In this document: positions 26,979 to 36,720 of the stretch, piece after piece | Layout of the letters: each line of letters begins with the position of its first letter | Numbering within the stretch: the stretch's first letter is position 1 | Origin: Sporosarcina ureae | GTDB taxonomy: Bacteria; Bacillota; Bacilli; Bacillales_A; Planococcaceae | NCBI RefSeq assembly: GCF_002082015.1 | Contig: NZ_CP015109.1 | Span: forward strand, 1,867,501 to 1,931,500 | Direction: 5' to 3' | Length of the DNA stretch: 64,000 bases | Notes under the pieces: model-generated | The model's database searches: none | What the model was told of the DNA's origin: nothing | Seen by the model: the letters and a program-made list of their open reading frames with translations, nothing else | Position numbers and translations under genes: made by a program

Positions 26979-29405
26979 CTATAGACTTTTGCGGTACGGC
27001 ATATACGCAGGTATCGGTGTATTGATCACAGACAGTGGAATTTCAATTTTTTCACCCATTTGTAATTCATACGGAGAAGGTTTACGATTTGCCGCCAGCA
27101 ATTCATTACGGGAGAGTCCGTATTGGCGCGCAATACTTTCTATTGTGTCCTCGCTATCCGCTTCATGGGTTTTTCTGATTTTCTCAAGTCTGCACGCCGC
27201 CTGCTTAAACGTTGGTTGTTTAGAAAGTGGATCCACATAGTCAACTGTCATTTCGTTGGCTGATTCCTTTTTATCCAAATTACCGAAATGAAATGGCACA
27301 AAGAGTAAACCTTCTTGGACAGCATCGCCTATCCTCGCAGGTACTTCGATTTCCCCACGGGGTGAAGTGACACGCACAACTTCGCCTTCGATAATATTAA
27401 GGTGCTCCGCATCTTTTCTATTTACTTCAACATAGCCATGCTGGGCTGCCATATGCAACATGGGTGAACGACCCGTTTTAGTCCGGGTATGCCAGTGCCA
27501 GACAAGCCTTCCTGTCGTAAGCCACATCGGATACTCATCAGTAGGTTGCTCGTATGCGGGAAGATGTACCGTCGGATGGAGAATCGCCTTTCCTTCTGCA
27601 CCTATATCTTCAAATTCTTCTCTCGTAAAGGCACGTCCTGTAAATTGGTCTTTTCCATATGTCTGTGCATCGTCCACTTTCGTGTGGAACTTAAAGTCCG
27701 AATACAATCTGGTTGTTCCTTCTGAATCTTCAGTAGGTGCTGGCCAACGCATACCATTCAGCTTCTGCAATTTCTCATACGTCATTCCTGTCATATCACA
27801 CGGACGTCCTTTGGATACCTTCTTGAATTCCTCAAAGCATTCTTCTGTCGTAGAGTACTGAATGAGCGGATCACCGTTACGATCTTTGAACTCCATTCTT
27901 TTTGCGAAGTCCAAAAGAATATCAAAATCGGATTTAACATTGTTTGGCGGCTCTACCGCTTTACGCAACAGATTGATTGTCCGGTCTGCATTTTCCATTG
28001 TGCCTTCTTTTTCTCCCCACATCGCCACCGGTAACATCACGTCTGCTACAGATGAAGTTTCAGTGAGAAACGGATCTTGAACGACGACAAATGTCTTACT
28101 CAAAGCCTTTTGCACGCGTTTTCTATTTGGAAGTGATACTAATGGATTTGTACCGATATTCCAAAATAGACCAATTTTATCTTCTTCGATCAAGCCAATA
28201 ATATCTTCGATTCCTTTTTCGGGACCTGTCGGTAAATCCTCTTCATTTAGGTTCCACAACTCGGCCATTTGCTGAATATGCAATGGATTCATTGGATTCC
28301 TGTGTGCGGGATATGTACCTACTCCCCCTGCGGTACGATTCGCTGAGGAACTGGGCTGTCCAGCCATGTGAAGTGGTCCACTACCGGGTTTACCAATCAG
28401 ACCTCGAATCAAATGCATGTTATTTATTGCTACACAGGCAGTCGTCGCTTCGGCACTTTGAAAGACCCCTTGTAAAGTAGTTGTGACTAGGGAAGATGTC
28501 TCGCCTATCACGTCTATTGCAGTGAGGATATCGGATTCTGAGATACCTGTTGCCTCAGCTGTCTTTTCTACAGTCCATTCTTCAACGGATGATTTCATCT
28601 TCTCGTACCCGACGGTATACTTCTCTACAAATTCTTTATCAATCTGGTCATTTTTGATTAACTGACGTATGATGCCATTGAAAAGCGGTACATTAGACGC
28701 AGGCTTCAATTGTAAGTGTAGATCTGCCTCTTTCGCCGTTAATGTCTCGCGTGGATCGATCACAATCAGATAAGGCTTACCTGTACGCTTCTTCCGATCC
28801 ATCACTCGTTCAAAAAACACTGTTCCTGTCTCGGCAGGATTATGACCAAATAAAATTAATGTGTCGGTCTCATCTACATCATCAAATGATGCAGGTGCTC
28901 CATCTGCACCAAACGATTGCAGTAGACAAAACTCTGTGGTGGCTGTGCATAGTCTAGTATTTGCATCAAGTAAATGCGTTCGGAGACCTGCCCGTCCAAT
29001 TTTTGCTGTTGTATAGTAATCTTCTAAAAATCCTTGTCCTGTAGAATAAATGCTGATACTATTGTTACCTTTTTCTTCAATAGATTCTTTCGCTTTTCGT
29101 GCGATCAGACTCATCGCCTCATCCCAGGAAGCAGCTTGCAATTCTCCTTTGTCATCGCGAATCATTGGGGTCAGTAGTCGGTCGGGCGCATTATTGGCAT
29201 GCCATTGATTTTCACCTTTGGGGCCTAGTCTACCACGGTTGATTGGATGATCTCCATTCCCCTTGATTCCTACGATTTGGTCATCTTTTACGCCAATATA
29301 GCAACCACATCCAATTGAACAGATATTACAAGTGCTGTATACCCATTCTTCAACTTCTCCTTGACTGTAAATATTCTGGTCAATTCGTTCTTTTTCCCAA
29401 GCCAA
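26979..29405 (-). CDS. Molybdopterin oxidoreductase (formate dehydrogenase/nitrate reductase-like) with C-terminal LysM-like domain
   Basis: This 808-residue bis-MGD enzyme of the DMSO-reductase family has an N-terminal iron-sulphur motif CNICSIGC (Cys26, 29, 33). The usual fourth ligand is replaced: RLGPKG has Gly61 where RLCxKG is expected. The segment TRLCTATTEF carries the likely Mo-ligating Cys, and the C-terminal dinucleotide-binding domain (GRLVWHWHTRTKTGRSP ... GLLFVPFHFGN) is complete. Residues about 753-791 (DTIESIARQYGLSRNELLAAN ... GEKIEIPL) resemble a LysM module. No Tat signal is present, so it is cytoplasmic. A small helical protein gene lies 20 bp upstream. The substrate is not resolved. 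Confidence 0.88.
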   Translation of the reverse strand: MAWEKERIDQNIYSQGEVEEWVYSTCNICSIGCGCYIGVKDDQIVGIKGNGDHPINRGRLGPKGENQWHANNAPDRLLTPMIRDDKGELQAASWDEAMSLIARKAKESIEEKGNNSISIYSTGQGFLEDYYTTAKIGRAGLRTHLLDANTRLCTATTEFCLLQSFGADGAPASFDDVDETDTLILFGHNPAETGTVFFERVMDRKKRTGKPYLIVIDPRETLTAKEADLHLQLKPASNVPLFNGIIRQLIKNDQIDKEFVEKYTVGYEKMKSSVEEWTVEKTAEATGISESDILTAIDVIGETSSLVTTTLQGVFQSAEATTACVAINNMHLIRGLIGKPGSGPLHMAGQPSSSANRTAGGVGTYPAHRNPMNPLHIQQMAELWNLNEEDLPTGPEKGIEDIIGLIEEDKIGLFWNIGTNPLVSLPNRKRVQKALSKTFVVVQDPFLTETSSVADVMLPVAMWGEKEGTMENADRTINLLRKAVEPPNNVKSDFDILLDFAKRMEFKDRNGDPLIQYSTTEECFEEFKKVSKGRPCDMTGMTYEKLQKLNGMRWPAPTEDSEGTTRLYSDFKFHTKVDDAQTYGKDQFTGRAFTREEFEDIGAEGKAILHPTVHLPAYEQPTDEYPMWLTTGRLVWHWHTRTKTGRSPMLHMAAQHGYVEVNRKDAEHLNIIEGEVVRVTSPRGEIEVPARIGDAVQEGLLFVPFHFGNLDKKESANEMTVDYVDPLSKQPTFKQAACRLEKIRKTHEADSEDTIESIARQYGLSRNELLAANRKPSPYELQMGEKIEIPLSVINTPIPAYMPYRKSL

Positions 29406-29424
29406 TCATAATCCCTCCTGTCAA

Positions 29425-29856
29425 TTATGCGGGTAAGTAAAAAGTAGGTATGACATACTTGACTGCATCTTCACCATAAATCTCTTGGATTTTTTCGGCG
29501 GCAGTGCTAAGTAATTCTTTTATCTGTTCCATCTTCGGTTCTACTTCTGACGCAATTGCCTTTGAGGGCAATTCCATCCACCCTACTGCTCTAATCCATG
29601 ATGCAGAAAATGAAGTGGCTACCTCATTCGCATGGTAGACGACTGAACATTCCTGCTTAAATGAATCGAAGGATGGCTCCCCATCTTGCTGTTTGAACAC
29701 CTTAAGAATCACTGAAAGCATCTCTTGCTGCACGTCCAACTCCTTTTGCAATAAAGTGAGCAATGGGTGATCATAAGGTTCCGCTTCTTTTAGTACTTGT
29801 TTGGTTAAGTCTGAGGCATGAAAAAAAAGCTGTTGCAAATCAGTCGGCAAAGTCAC
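29425..29856 (-). CDS. Hypothetical helical protein co-transcribed with the molybdoenzyme
   Basis: This 143-residue protein is nearly all helix, with no membrane segment and a single Cys. It lies 20 bp upstream of the molybdopterin oxidoreductase on the same strand. Formate dehydrogenase-like genes of Bacillales often have a small accessory gene (DUF1641 proteins such as YjgD), but I do not see a clear match to that family. The start is GTG at 29856 or TTG two codons later; AAAGGAG spacing favours the TTG. A subunit or cofactor-insertion helper role is a guess from position. Confidence 0.65.
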   Translation of the reverse strand: MTLPTDLQQLFFHASDLTKQVLKEAEPYDHPLLTLLQKELDVQQEMLSVILKVFKQQDGEPSFDSFKQECSVVYHANEVATSFSASWIRAVGWMELPSKAIASEVEPKMEQIKELLSTAAEKIQEIYGEDAVKYVIPTFYLPA

Positions 29857-30152
29857 TCACTCCTTTTTTCACAATTACTATTCTATTTACCTTTCCTACT
29901 ACACACTAAACTTGCTCTGACAATTTCGAATGATATTTAACCGCAATGTAGTATGTTAACTAATGTAGTAGTACTCTATATTCGTCTCAGACATCACGCA
30001 TATATCTTGTAGTTCCACGATTCGTTACGGTCCACCTTCTATAATTAACAATAGACTGACCTCTAAACTTAATTGGATATTGACTCTTTTTAAAGTACCA
30101 GATTCCCTTTATTCTAAATTTACTACTTTTATACGTGAGGAAGGTTTAGGCC

Positions 30153-30689
30153 ATGCAAAAAACACAGAGCTTACCAACACAACGTACGAAGACGTTTGAT
30201 CTAATACTGACGTCCATGCTTGCATCACTTGTGTTCGTCGCAACTCTTTTACTCAATATTAAACTCCCCCTTGGAAACGGTGGATTAATTCATCTTGGCA
30301 CTGCCATGTTGTTCATTGTCTCTATATTATTCGGACCGAAGAAAGGTATGATCGCCGGAGCCGTTGGAATGGGGTTGTTCGATCTCGTCAGTGGATGGGC
30401 TTTATGGGCACCCATCACGATCTTGACACGTGGTTTGCAAGGCTATATCGTAGGGAAAATTGCTTGGTCAAACGGGCGTAAAGGAACAAGCTTTACATTC
30501 AATCTACTCGCAATGCTCGCATCCATACCATTCACAATCGCTGGCTATTATATAGGTGAAAGCATTCTCTACAACAGTTTAATCATCCCACTCGCATCCA
30601 TTCCAGGTGATCTAGTCCAATGTGCAGTAGGTATCGCCATTGCTATACCGGTTTGTGCGATGTTGAAGAAAGTTCCTATGTTTAAATAA
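30153..30689 (+). CDS. ECF transporter S component
   Basis: This 178-residue membrane protein has about six helices. The sequence SMLASLVFVATLLLNIKLPLGNGGLIHLGTAMLF, followed by FGPKKGMIAGAVGMGLFDLVSGWALWAPITILTRGLQGYIVG, is the substrate-binding S-component fold of energy-coupling-factor vitamin transporters. It must work with shared EcfA/EcfT subunits encoded elsewhere. The substrate is not clear; no thiamine, riboflavin or cobalamin riboswitch was recognised upstream. GAGGAAGG lies 8 nt before the ATG. Confidence 0.85.
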   Translation: MQKTQSLPTQRTKTFDLILTSMLASLVFVATLLLNIKLPLGNGGLIHLGTAMLFIVSILFGPKKGMIAGAVGMGLFDLVSGWALWAPITILTRGLQGYIVGKIAWSNGRKGTSFTFNLLAMLASIPFTIAGYYIGESILYNSLIIPLASIPGDLVQCAVGIAIAIPVCAMLKKVPMFK

Positions 30690-30754
30690 ATGTCAAGTTC
30701 ACAATAGAAGGTAATTTGAACTCCTTCAATACACCGCTTATACAAAAGAGTACA

Positions 30755-30796
30755 AAAAATGCTCTACTACGATATATTTCGTAGTAGAGCATTTTA
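30755..30796. terminator. Bidirectional terminator between the ECF gene and mqo
   Basis: AAAATGCTCTACTACGA pairs with TCGTAGTAGAGCATTTT around a short loop. It serves both convergent genes. Confidence 0.92.
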
Positions 30797-30807
30797 CATT
30801 CTTTCTA

Positions 30808-32319
30808 TTAGTTATGAACTGTTTCTTTCTCTAGCTCATTTTCAGTTAACTTCAATATTTTAGAAGTAGAAGCATGCATGTCCTTCAATAATTCAGGGTG
30901 CTCTGCTAATGCTTTTCCATATGAAGGAATCATTTCTTTCAACTTCGGCTCCCAATCACTTACTTGTCCTGGGAAGCACTTGTTAATAAGATCCAACATA
31001 ACTGCTACTGCAGTTGATGCCCCAGGAGAAGCTCCTAGCAATGCGGCAATGGAACCGTCCTGATCCGTTACAAGCTCTGTACCAAATTGAAGCGTACCTT
31101 TGCTGTCTGGAGTATCTTTGATGACTTGTACGCGTTGACCTGCAGTCCACAGATCCCAATCTTCACTTTTCGCGTCAGGAATAAACTCGCGCAGTTCATT
31201 GATACGTTGTTCTTTTGTTTGTACTACTTGTTCTACCAAGTACTTAGTCAACGACAGATTTTTTGCACCACATGCAAGCATCGTCGTAAGGTTATTTGGT
31301 TTTACAGAACCAATCAGGTCCATCATAGATCCTTCTTTTAAGAACTTCGGTGTGAAGCCCGCGAATGGTCCGAATAGCAAGGACTTCTCGCCATCAATAT
31401 AACGAGTATCCAAGTGCGGAACCGACATCGGTGGTGCACCGACTTTTGCTTTTCCGTATACTTTCGCGTGATGTTTTGCAATTACTTCTGGATTTTTACA
31501 AACCATGAAGACACCACTGATCGGGAATCCACCGATATGCTTACTTTCAGGTATACCTGTTTTCTGTAACAGTGGAAGACTTCCGCCTCCGCCGCCAATG
31601 AAAACAAATTTAGTTTTATGGAATTCAAGCTTACCATCTTTATTATTTTTTATTCTTAATTCCCACTCGCCATCACTTGTACGTTTAATATCTTCCACTT
31701 GATGACCGTAGTTTACATCAACGCCCACTTTTTGCATATGCTCAATTAACATACGAGTCAATGCGCCAAAGTTTACGTCTGTACCTGTGTCGATTTTTGT
31801 TGCAGCAATTGCTTCATCAACAGTACGGTCTTTCATGATCAACGGAATCCATTCTTTTAGTTTTTCCGGATCTTCGGAAAACTCCATTCCTTGGAATAGT
31901 GGATTTGCTGTCATCGCTTCAAAGCGTTTCTTCAGATACTCCACATTGTCTTCACCTTGTACAAGACTCATGTGAGGCAATGGCATAATAAATTGTTCAG
32001 GATTTTCAATCAATTTTTTCTCTACTAGATGGGCCCAAAACTGCATAGATAATTGAAACTGTTCATTAACTTTAACCGCTTTTGCGATATCTACCGTCCC
32101 ATCCGGTCTTTCGGAAGTATAGTTCAGTTCACACAATGCTGCGTGTCCTGTCCCCGCATTATTCATCTCATGCGAGCTCTCTTCCCCTGCCTTATCTAGT
32201 TTCTCGAATAACGAGATATTCCAGTCAGGCGCTAATTCTTTAAGCATTGTTCCTAGCGTTGCACTCATAATTCCGGCACCAATTAATATAACATCTGATT
32301 TAGTTTGTCTATTACTCAT
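30808..32319 (-). CDS. mqo: Malate:quinone oxidoreductase
   Basis: This 503-residue FAD enzyme oxidises malate to oxaloacetate and passes electrons to the quinone pool at the membrane face, a bypass of NAD-dependent malate dehydrogenase. Landmarks are the FAD motif [20 protein letters not shown] (10-29), [34 protein letters not shown] and [15 protein letters not shown] near the C-terminus. Length and motifs match the Mqo family closely. A GGAAGGTC ribosome site precedes the ATG. It is a single gene with its own terminator. Confidence 0.96.
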   Translation of the reverse strand: MSNRQTKSDVILIGAGIMSATLGTMLKELAPDWNISLFEKLDKAGEESSHEMNNAGTGHAALCELNYTSERPDGTVDIAKAVKVNEQFQLSMQFWAHLVEKKLIENPEQFIMPLPHMSLVQGEDNVEYLKKRFEAMTANPLFQGMEFSEDPEKLKEWIPLIMKDRTVDEAIAATKIDTGTDVNFGALTRMLIEHMQKVGVDVNYGHQVEDIKRTSDGEWELRIKNNKDGKLEFHKTKFVFIGGGGGSLPLLQKTGIPESKHIGGFPISGVFMVCKNPEVIAKHHAKVYGKAKVGAPPMSVPHLDTRYIDGEKSLLFGPFAGFTPKFLKEGSMMDLIGSVKPNNLTTMLACGAKNLSLTKYLVEQVVQTKEQRINELREFIPDAKSEDWDLWTAGQRVQVIKDTPDSKGTLQFGTELVTDQDGSIAALLGASPGASTAVAVMLDLINKCFPGQVSDWEPKLKEMIPSYGKALAEHPELLKDMHASTSKILKLTENELEKETVHN

Positions 32320-32565
32320 TTTGACCTTCCTTATATGTGAAATTTACAGAAACGTAAATGTTCCTAAATAAGGCGTCACAGCATACATGGCGCGTACTAG
32401 GAGCACTTTATTCTGTCTTAGTTTAACCATACATCTACTACCATCTTTTCTATTATACATCAAATATAACTAGGTTTAAAGGGACATGTTTATTTATCAG
32501 GATTAAGCTTGTAATGTGACGAATTTTCAAATTACTTGGCGGATTGGATTCAATTATTAACTATT

Positions 32566-33759
32566 TTACGTCAATAAATCTTCCGATATCACTTTGAATC
32601 CTTCAATGATTGTATCTTCTTCTACTTCAATCAAAATACATTGCTTGCCGTCATAGTTCACCTGTTTCACATACTTTAAGTCTTGTGGACTGATTAATAT
32701 ATTTGCTACTTTCGTTTCGATCTTAATTGATTTCGACGTATAACTTGGAACGATGTGAGTAGCTTTCATTTCATAAGAAGTATCATCCACTATAGTCTGA
32801 AAAGCCGTTTCTACAGACTCCGTATTCACGTAGTCGACACCGCTCATTTTCAATACACGCTCTACTTGCTTCGCATCGATTGCTGGTGGCTCTTCCGGTT
32901 CTTCCTCTTCTTCGTCCGTCACAGTTAATCGGTAGATGGCTTCATATACATTCCCTAGTGTTTCCGTGTCTACTTCACCACCGACTACTTGTTTAACGAT
33001 CTCCTCAAAAACAGCCTTATCGTCCGCAGCCGTAACCACTTCTTCTCCATTCAATACATTCTCTATGAACGTATAATCTGGCTTATTCACTTTACCCGCA
33101 GCATATAGCACATGATTGACATCAGCCGAATTGTCTGTAAAGCAAGGGAATAAAAAGCCACCTATTGGTGACGCAAGATTAATGATTGGATCAAGCATTG
33201 GATTCGATTTGAATTCACGCTCCTGGAAATCAAAAACAATGGAGCGCTTCGGCAAGTCCGTATGATTCATACTACATAGAATAAACGGCGTCGTAAATAC
33301 TTCATCCCGCATATCAATTTCTGTCTCTTCACTGTTACGCTTGGTTTTCTTAAAGTAGTTTCCGCGAATAAATGTCACGACGAGATCTTTTTCATATTGC
33401 ACATCTTTTACCATTTTGATGGCTAAGTGTTGCATCTCTTCTTTCCATTCTTCAGCTTCTTCTGCATGCAATCCTTCATACAAAATTTTTTGTGCGTGAT
33501 CTTCATTATTCTCTTCACTTTGACTTTCGAACTTCACTTCAAATAACTTCATGCCTAGTTTACCACCTAGCACCTTTTTGAAATTCGTCATGAACAGTTC
33601 TTGTTGCTCACGATCAAGTAAAGCAAATGCCTGACTTTCCTCATGGTAAATCTCACTGCTTTCCTGCCTAATGTAGGCGTGGTAAATATCAGTGATAGTC
33701 AAAAGATCTGTATCTAATTTAAATCGTTTACGGATATCCGCAATATCATTTTTATTCAT
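32566..33759 (-). CDS. DUF4317 family protein
   Basis: This 397-residue protein begins MNKNDIADIRKRFKLDTDLLTITDIYHAYIR, the conserved opening of DUF4317 proteins of Firmicutes, and is acidic with no signal or membrane segment. ATG at 33759 is preferred because GAGGAAGTG lies about 10 nt before it; seven more codons upstream to a GTG are possible. It contains an acidic low-complexity stretch (TDEEEEEPEEPP, about 293-304). The family's function is unknown. It is divergent from the ohr gene at 33921. Confidence 0.85.
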   Translation of the reverse strand: MNKNDIADIRKRFKLDTDLLTITDIYHAYIRQESSEIYHEESQAFALLDREQQELFMTNFKKVLGGKLGMKLFEVKFESQSEENNEDHAQKILYEGLHAEEAEEWKEEMQHLAIKMVKDVQYEKDLVVTFIRGNYFKKTKRNSEETEIDMRDEVFTTPFILCSMNHTDLPKRSIVFDFQEREFKSNPMLDPIINLASPIGGFLFPCFTDNSADVNHVLYAAGKVNKPDYTFIENVLNGEEVVTAADDKAVFEEIVKQVVGGEVDTETLGNVYEAIYRLTVTDEEEEEPEEPPAIDAKQVERVLKMSGVDYVNTESVETAFQTIVDDTSYEMKATHIVPSYTSKSIKIETKVANILISPQDLKYVKQVNYDGKQCILIEVEEDTIIEGFKVISEDLLT

Positions 33760-33920
33760 TTCCCGTTCCCACTTCCTCACTGATTTAACTACACGTATTC
33801 ACTATGTTGAATGACGTAACTATACACACATAAAAGTTTAAAGAATTTACACATAATTATCCAATATTCGGGTACACAATGGAGTGAGAATAAAAAAACT
33901 AGACAAAAGGTAGTGATTTT

Positions 33921-34343
33921 ATGTCAGAAAAATTATTTACATCCACAGCAACTGCGAAGGGAGGAAGAGAAGGTCATGTAGTATCCTCTGACCAAGTAGT
34001 CGAATTCGATACGGCAATGCCAGGAACAAAAAGAGCGAAAGAATTAGAGAACTCTACCAACCCTGAGCAATTATTCGCTGCAGGCTATGCAGCTTGTTTC
34101 GACGGTGCACTTCAACTCGTTGCAAGCAAGGAACGCGTGAAGTTTTCATCAGAAGTCACAGCAAACGTTAGCTTGTGCAAAGATGAATCAGACGGTGGTT
34201 TCAAGCTAGAAGTTGAGTTACAAGTGAGTGGTACAGACATCGAAAAGGCTCAACTAGAAGAGCTAGTAGAAAAAGCACACCACGTCTGCCCGTATTCCAA
34301 AGCAACTAGAGGCAATATTGAAGTGACGTTAACAGTACGTTAA
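33921..34343 (+). CDS. ohr: Organic hydroperoxide resistance protein (Ohr/OsmC family)
   Basis: This 140-residue thiol peroxidase reduces organic hydroperoxides. The family signature is complete: NPEQLFAAGYAACFDGAL with the reactive Cys at about 59 and HHVCPYSKATRGNIEV with the resolving Cys at about 123. OhrA and OhrB paralogues cannot be separated by sequence alone. No ohrR (MarR-type) gene lies beside it, which would fit an OhrB-type stress-regulated gene, but no convincing sigma-B promoter is seen. It has its own terminator. Confidence 0.94.
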   Translation: MSEKLFTSTATAKGGREGHVVSSDQVVEFDTAMPGTKRAKELENSTNPEQLFAAGYAACFDGALQLVASKERVKFSSEVTANVSLCKDESDGGFKLEVELQVSGTDIEKAQLEELVEKAHHVCPYSKATRGNIEVTLTVR

Positions 34344-34370
34344 TTCTACACTTTAACCATAGCGCTACAG

Positions 34371-34415
34371 GCTGTGCTGGAAGTCGTAATTATACGACCT
34401 CTCGCACAGCTTTTT
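34371..34415 (+). terminator. Terminator of ohr
   Basis: The outer arms GCTGTGC / GCACAGC and inner arms AAGTCGT / ACGACCT form a long hairpin, followed by TTTTT. Confidence 0.85.
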
Positions 34416-34435
34416 AATTTGGTAGAAGATATTTT

Positions 34436-35185
34436 CTACTTCTTCAAACCCTCAATTAATTCCACGATCGCAGCAGAAGTCTGCATGATCTGTTCTTCAT
34501 TCGATATAGTCGCTTCACCGTCACCCTTTTGTTTACCGTAATCACCAAAACCTGCATGATTACCGCCCTCTATTTCGATGAACTTTGCATCACTTGGCAT
34601 ACTAGATTTGGCCTCTTGAATAGCTTTCGCGTCCGCTACTTCATCCTGACTCGCCCAAATCGACAAAATATCCACCGTTGCCTCACTTAAATCTGTATGA
34701 CTTCCAGGATAAGAAGCTAGCAACACGAGCGCGGAAATCTTTTCATGGCGAGACGCGTAATCCGATGCCGTCACACCGCCTAAAGAATGACCTCCTATTA
34801 ACCATGTATCTATTTCGGGATGATTACGTATTATCTTATCCGCTTGGTCAGGTGAGAAGATGGCCATCTTGAGCGGTAGGTGAGGAATAATTACCGTATA
34901 ACCTTGTTTGGCAATTTCCTTAGCCAGCGGTGCGTATGCTTCAGCTTCTACTTTTGCACCTTGGTAGAATATCAGACCTATATTATTCTTATTTGCAGTA
35001 GATTTAAACACTAGCTCTTTGCCATTCTCAACAATTACATCTGAGTCTGACTGTAAATTTTCTTCTGCGTAAGACTGCGCCGAGTAATAAGAACTAGCGA
35101 ATATAACGAACCCAACTGCAATCATTAACAGGAAAATAGCTAGCCCAACGAACAACTTGAATTTCCATGTCCTCTTTTGTTTCAT
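34436..35185 (-). CDS. Membrane-anchored alpha/beta hydrolase
   Basis: This 249-residue protein has one N-terminal helix (LFVGLAIFLLMIAVGFVIFA, 11-30) and an extracytoplasmic alpha/beta-hydrolase domain. The nucleophile elbow is GGHSLGG (Ser about 134), the acid is likely the Asp in WASQDEVAD, and the His lies in GGNHAGFGDYG. The type is that of bacterial serine esterases/dienelactone-hydrolase-like proteins; the substrate is unknown. It lies 19 bp after the Nudix gene on the same strand, so a two-gene transcript is likely. Confidence 0.85.
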   Translation of the reverse strand: MKQKRTWKFKLFVGLAIFLLMIAVGFVIFASSYYSAQSYAEENLQSDSDVIVENGKELVFKSTANKNNIGLIFYQGAKVEAEAYAPLAKEIAKQGYTVIIPHLPLKMAIFSPDQADKIIRNHPEIDTWLIGGHSLGGVTASDYASRHEKISALVLLASYPGSHTDLSEATVDILSIWASQDEVADAKAIQEAKSSMPSDAKFIEIEGGNHAGFGDYGKQKGDGEATISNEEQIMQTSAAIVELIEGLKK

Positions 35186-35204
35186 ACTTGATCCTCATTC
35201 CAAT

Positions 35205-35825
35205 TTATTCCTTCACGATATCAATGAAATGCTTTAATACTCTAGCCGTCAATCCCCAAACTGTATAATTACCATACTCATAAAACCATTCTTCAAGCGA
35301 ATGACTTCTAAATTTATACTGGTCTCCATTCATAATCTTTTCAAATGGGAAGTTTTTAGGCGGTGCTGTTTCGATGGCTACCGTATGCATGTACGGCTCG
35401 TGATCCACAAGCCACTTAAGTGGAATTGAAAATACCTCCTCCACCTCGTCTTTATTGTAGCTCCGAATAATTTCATGATAATCCACAACCGCCACAAACG
35501 GATAGACGACAAATGAAGGCGACGCAACATACGGGCTTAACTCTCCTACCATCTGTACCGTCTTCGGATCAATTCCGAGCTCTTCTTGCGTCTCCCGCAA
35601 AGCTGCTTCCATAGGAGATGCATCTGTTATATCAATTTTGCCACCAGGAAAACTAATGTCGCCCGGCTGTTTTCTCATCGTGAGGGCACGCACCTCAAAC
35701 AGCACATGCCATTCCCCTTCCGCTTTCACTAACGGAATAATTACTGCGGAACGGAATGCAGTATCTTCTCCAATGAATAAAGATTTATTTTCATACAATT
35801 TATTTTGCAGTCGATCCAAGTCCAT
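35205..35825 (-). CDS. Nudix hydrolase, coenzyme A diphosphatase type (NudL/YeaB)
   Basis: This 206-residue protein has the CoA-pyrophosphatase variant of the Nudix motif: RKQPGDISFPGGKIDITDAS, followed by AALRETQEELGI. Upstream is the family opening FRSAVIIPLV. Enzymes of this group cleave CoA to 3',5'-ADP and phosphopantetheine. ATG at 35825 (MDLDRLQNK) is preferred because GAGGTGGGGG lies before it; four earlier in-frame codons overlap that site. It probably forms a unit with the downstream alpha/beta hydrolase. Confidence 0.87.
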   Translation of the reverse strand: MDLDRLQNKLYENKSLFIGEDTAFRSAVIIPLVKAEGEWHVLFEVRALTMRKQPGDISFPGGKIDITDASPMEAALRETQEELGIDPKTVQMVGELSPYVASPSFVVYPFVAVVDYHEIIRSYNKDEVEEVFSIPLKWLVDHEPYMHTVAIETAPPKNFPFEKIMNGDQYKFRSHSLEEWFYEYGNYTVWGLTARVLKHFIDIVKE

Positions 35826-35888
35826 GAAGTCCCCCACCTCATCGTTTTATCCTATCGTATCATTACTAGACGAATCGTTAAAGAAATT

Positions 35889-35918
35889 AAAAGGAGCTAC
35901 CCTGTAAGAGCAACTCCT
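35889..35918 (-). terminator. Terminator of the isd operon
   Basis: On the minus strand GGAGTTGC pairs with GTAGCTCC (two G-T wobbles), followed by TTTTAA. It lies just after srtB. Confidence 0.65.
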
Positions 35919-35935
35919 CATTCAATCTATATACG

Positions 35936-36709
35936 TTAACGCTTCACTAATTTGCCCTGCACAACATAGCGTTTATCTTTACTATTCACAGAGTTATTGC
36001 AAGTCGATAAAGTCACAATCCGGTCATCCGGCCCTACTTCCACTGGCATATCAATCAAAGAACGTGATTGCACTTCTTCTAGAAACTCTGAAAATTGTTC
36101 ATCCGTCTGAAAATTTGTCTCAATATAATAAAAGTCAATCGTCGTTTCATAGGCTGCAAACACTTCCACATCATACCCTTCATATAATGTATCGATATAA
36201 ATAACGGAATGTTCGTCTGCATAGTCTTGATCGCCAAATTTCTTCAAGCTACCAAACATCGTATCGTTTCTCATTGCATGCCCGTAGAGGACCGTGTTAT
36301 GGCTCATATCCGTAATATCATTTCGATAGTCCATGAAGACACTGCCCGCGCGACTACTTTCCCGTGTGAAGTTACGATTTAAATAAAACTCGTTATCTTC
36401 AGCCTGCAAGATCGGGTTATGCAAATTGGTACCTTCTACTGAAATCCAGCCCACGATATCTTGATTCACTTTATGTAATTCTTCAAACTGGGGACGCATC
36501 GAATCGTCTTCCAAGAGCTCTTCTTTAACGTCTCCCGTTACCGCAACCTGGGCTGTGCTTTCCAACGCTGTCTTATACATTTGTTGCGTTTCCTTCAATG
36601 AGCTGGCTGATTCCACGTATGTATATACATACTGCACGAGTAAATAGCCTGAATAGAGAAAGACTGTCAAATAAACGAAAGGCATCAGTTTCGACAGGCG
36701 TTTTTTCAT
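35936..36709 (-). CDS. srtB: Class B sortase
   Basis: This 257-residue membrane-anchored transpeptidase has a helix at 10-30 and the sortase triad: His144 in LYGHAM, Cys237 in TLSTC and Arg247 in DKRYVV. Class B sortases attach NPQTN-type proteins to peptidoglycan; the matching substrate is IsdC at 42138, with NPQTS. It is the last gene of the haem-uptake operon, separated from the ATPase by 11 bp, as in the isd loci of Staphylococcus and Bacillus anthracis. Confidence 0.94.
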   Translation of the reverse strand: MKKRLSKLMPFVYLTVFLYSGYLLVQYVYTYVESASSLKETQQMYKTALESTAQVAVTGDVKEELLEDDSMRPQFEELHKVNQDIVGWISVEGTNLHNPILQAEDNEFYLNRNFTRESSRAGSVFMDYRNDITDMSHNTVLYGHAMRNDTMFGSLKKFGDQDYADEHSVIYIDTLYEGYDVEVFAAYETTIDFYYIETNFQTDEQFSEFLEEVQSRSLIDMPVEVGPDDRIVTLSTCNNSVNSKDKRYVVQGKLVKR

Positions 36710-36720
36710 CAGCTTACCTC

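Noticed and set aside
29870..30150. Riboswitch before the ECF S component
   Set aside because: No thiamine, riboflavin, cobalamin or preQ1 core sequence could be recognised in the leader.
33830..33920. Sigma-B promoter before ohr
   Set aside because: GTTTAA and GGGTAC are present but 28 bp apart, far from the usual 13-15 bp.
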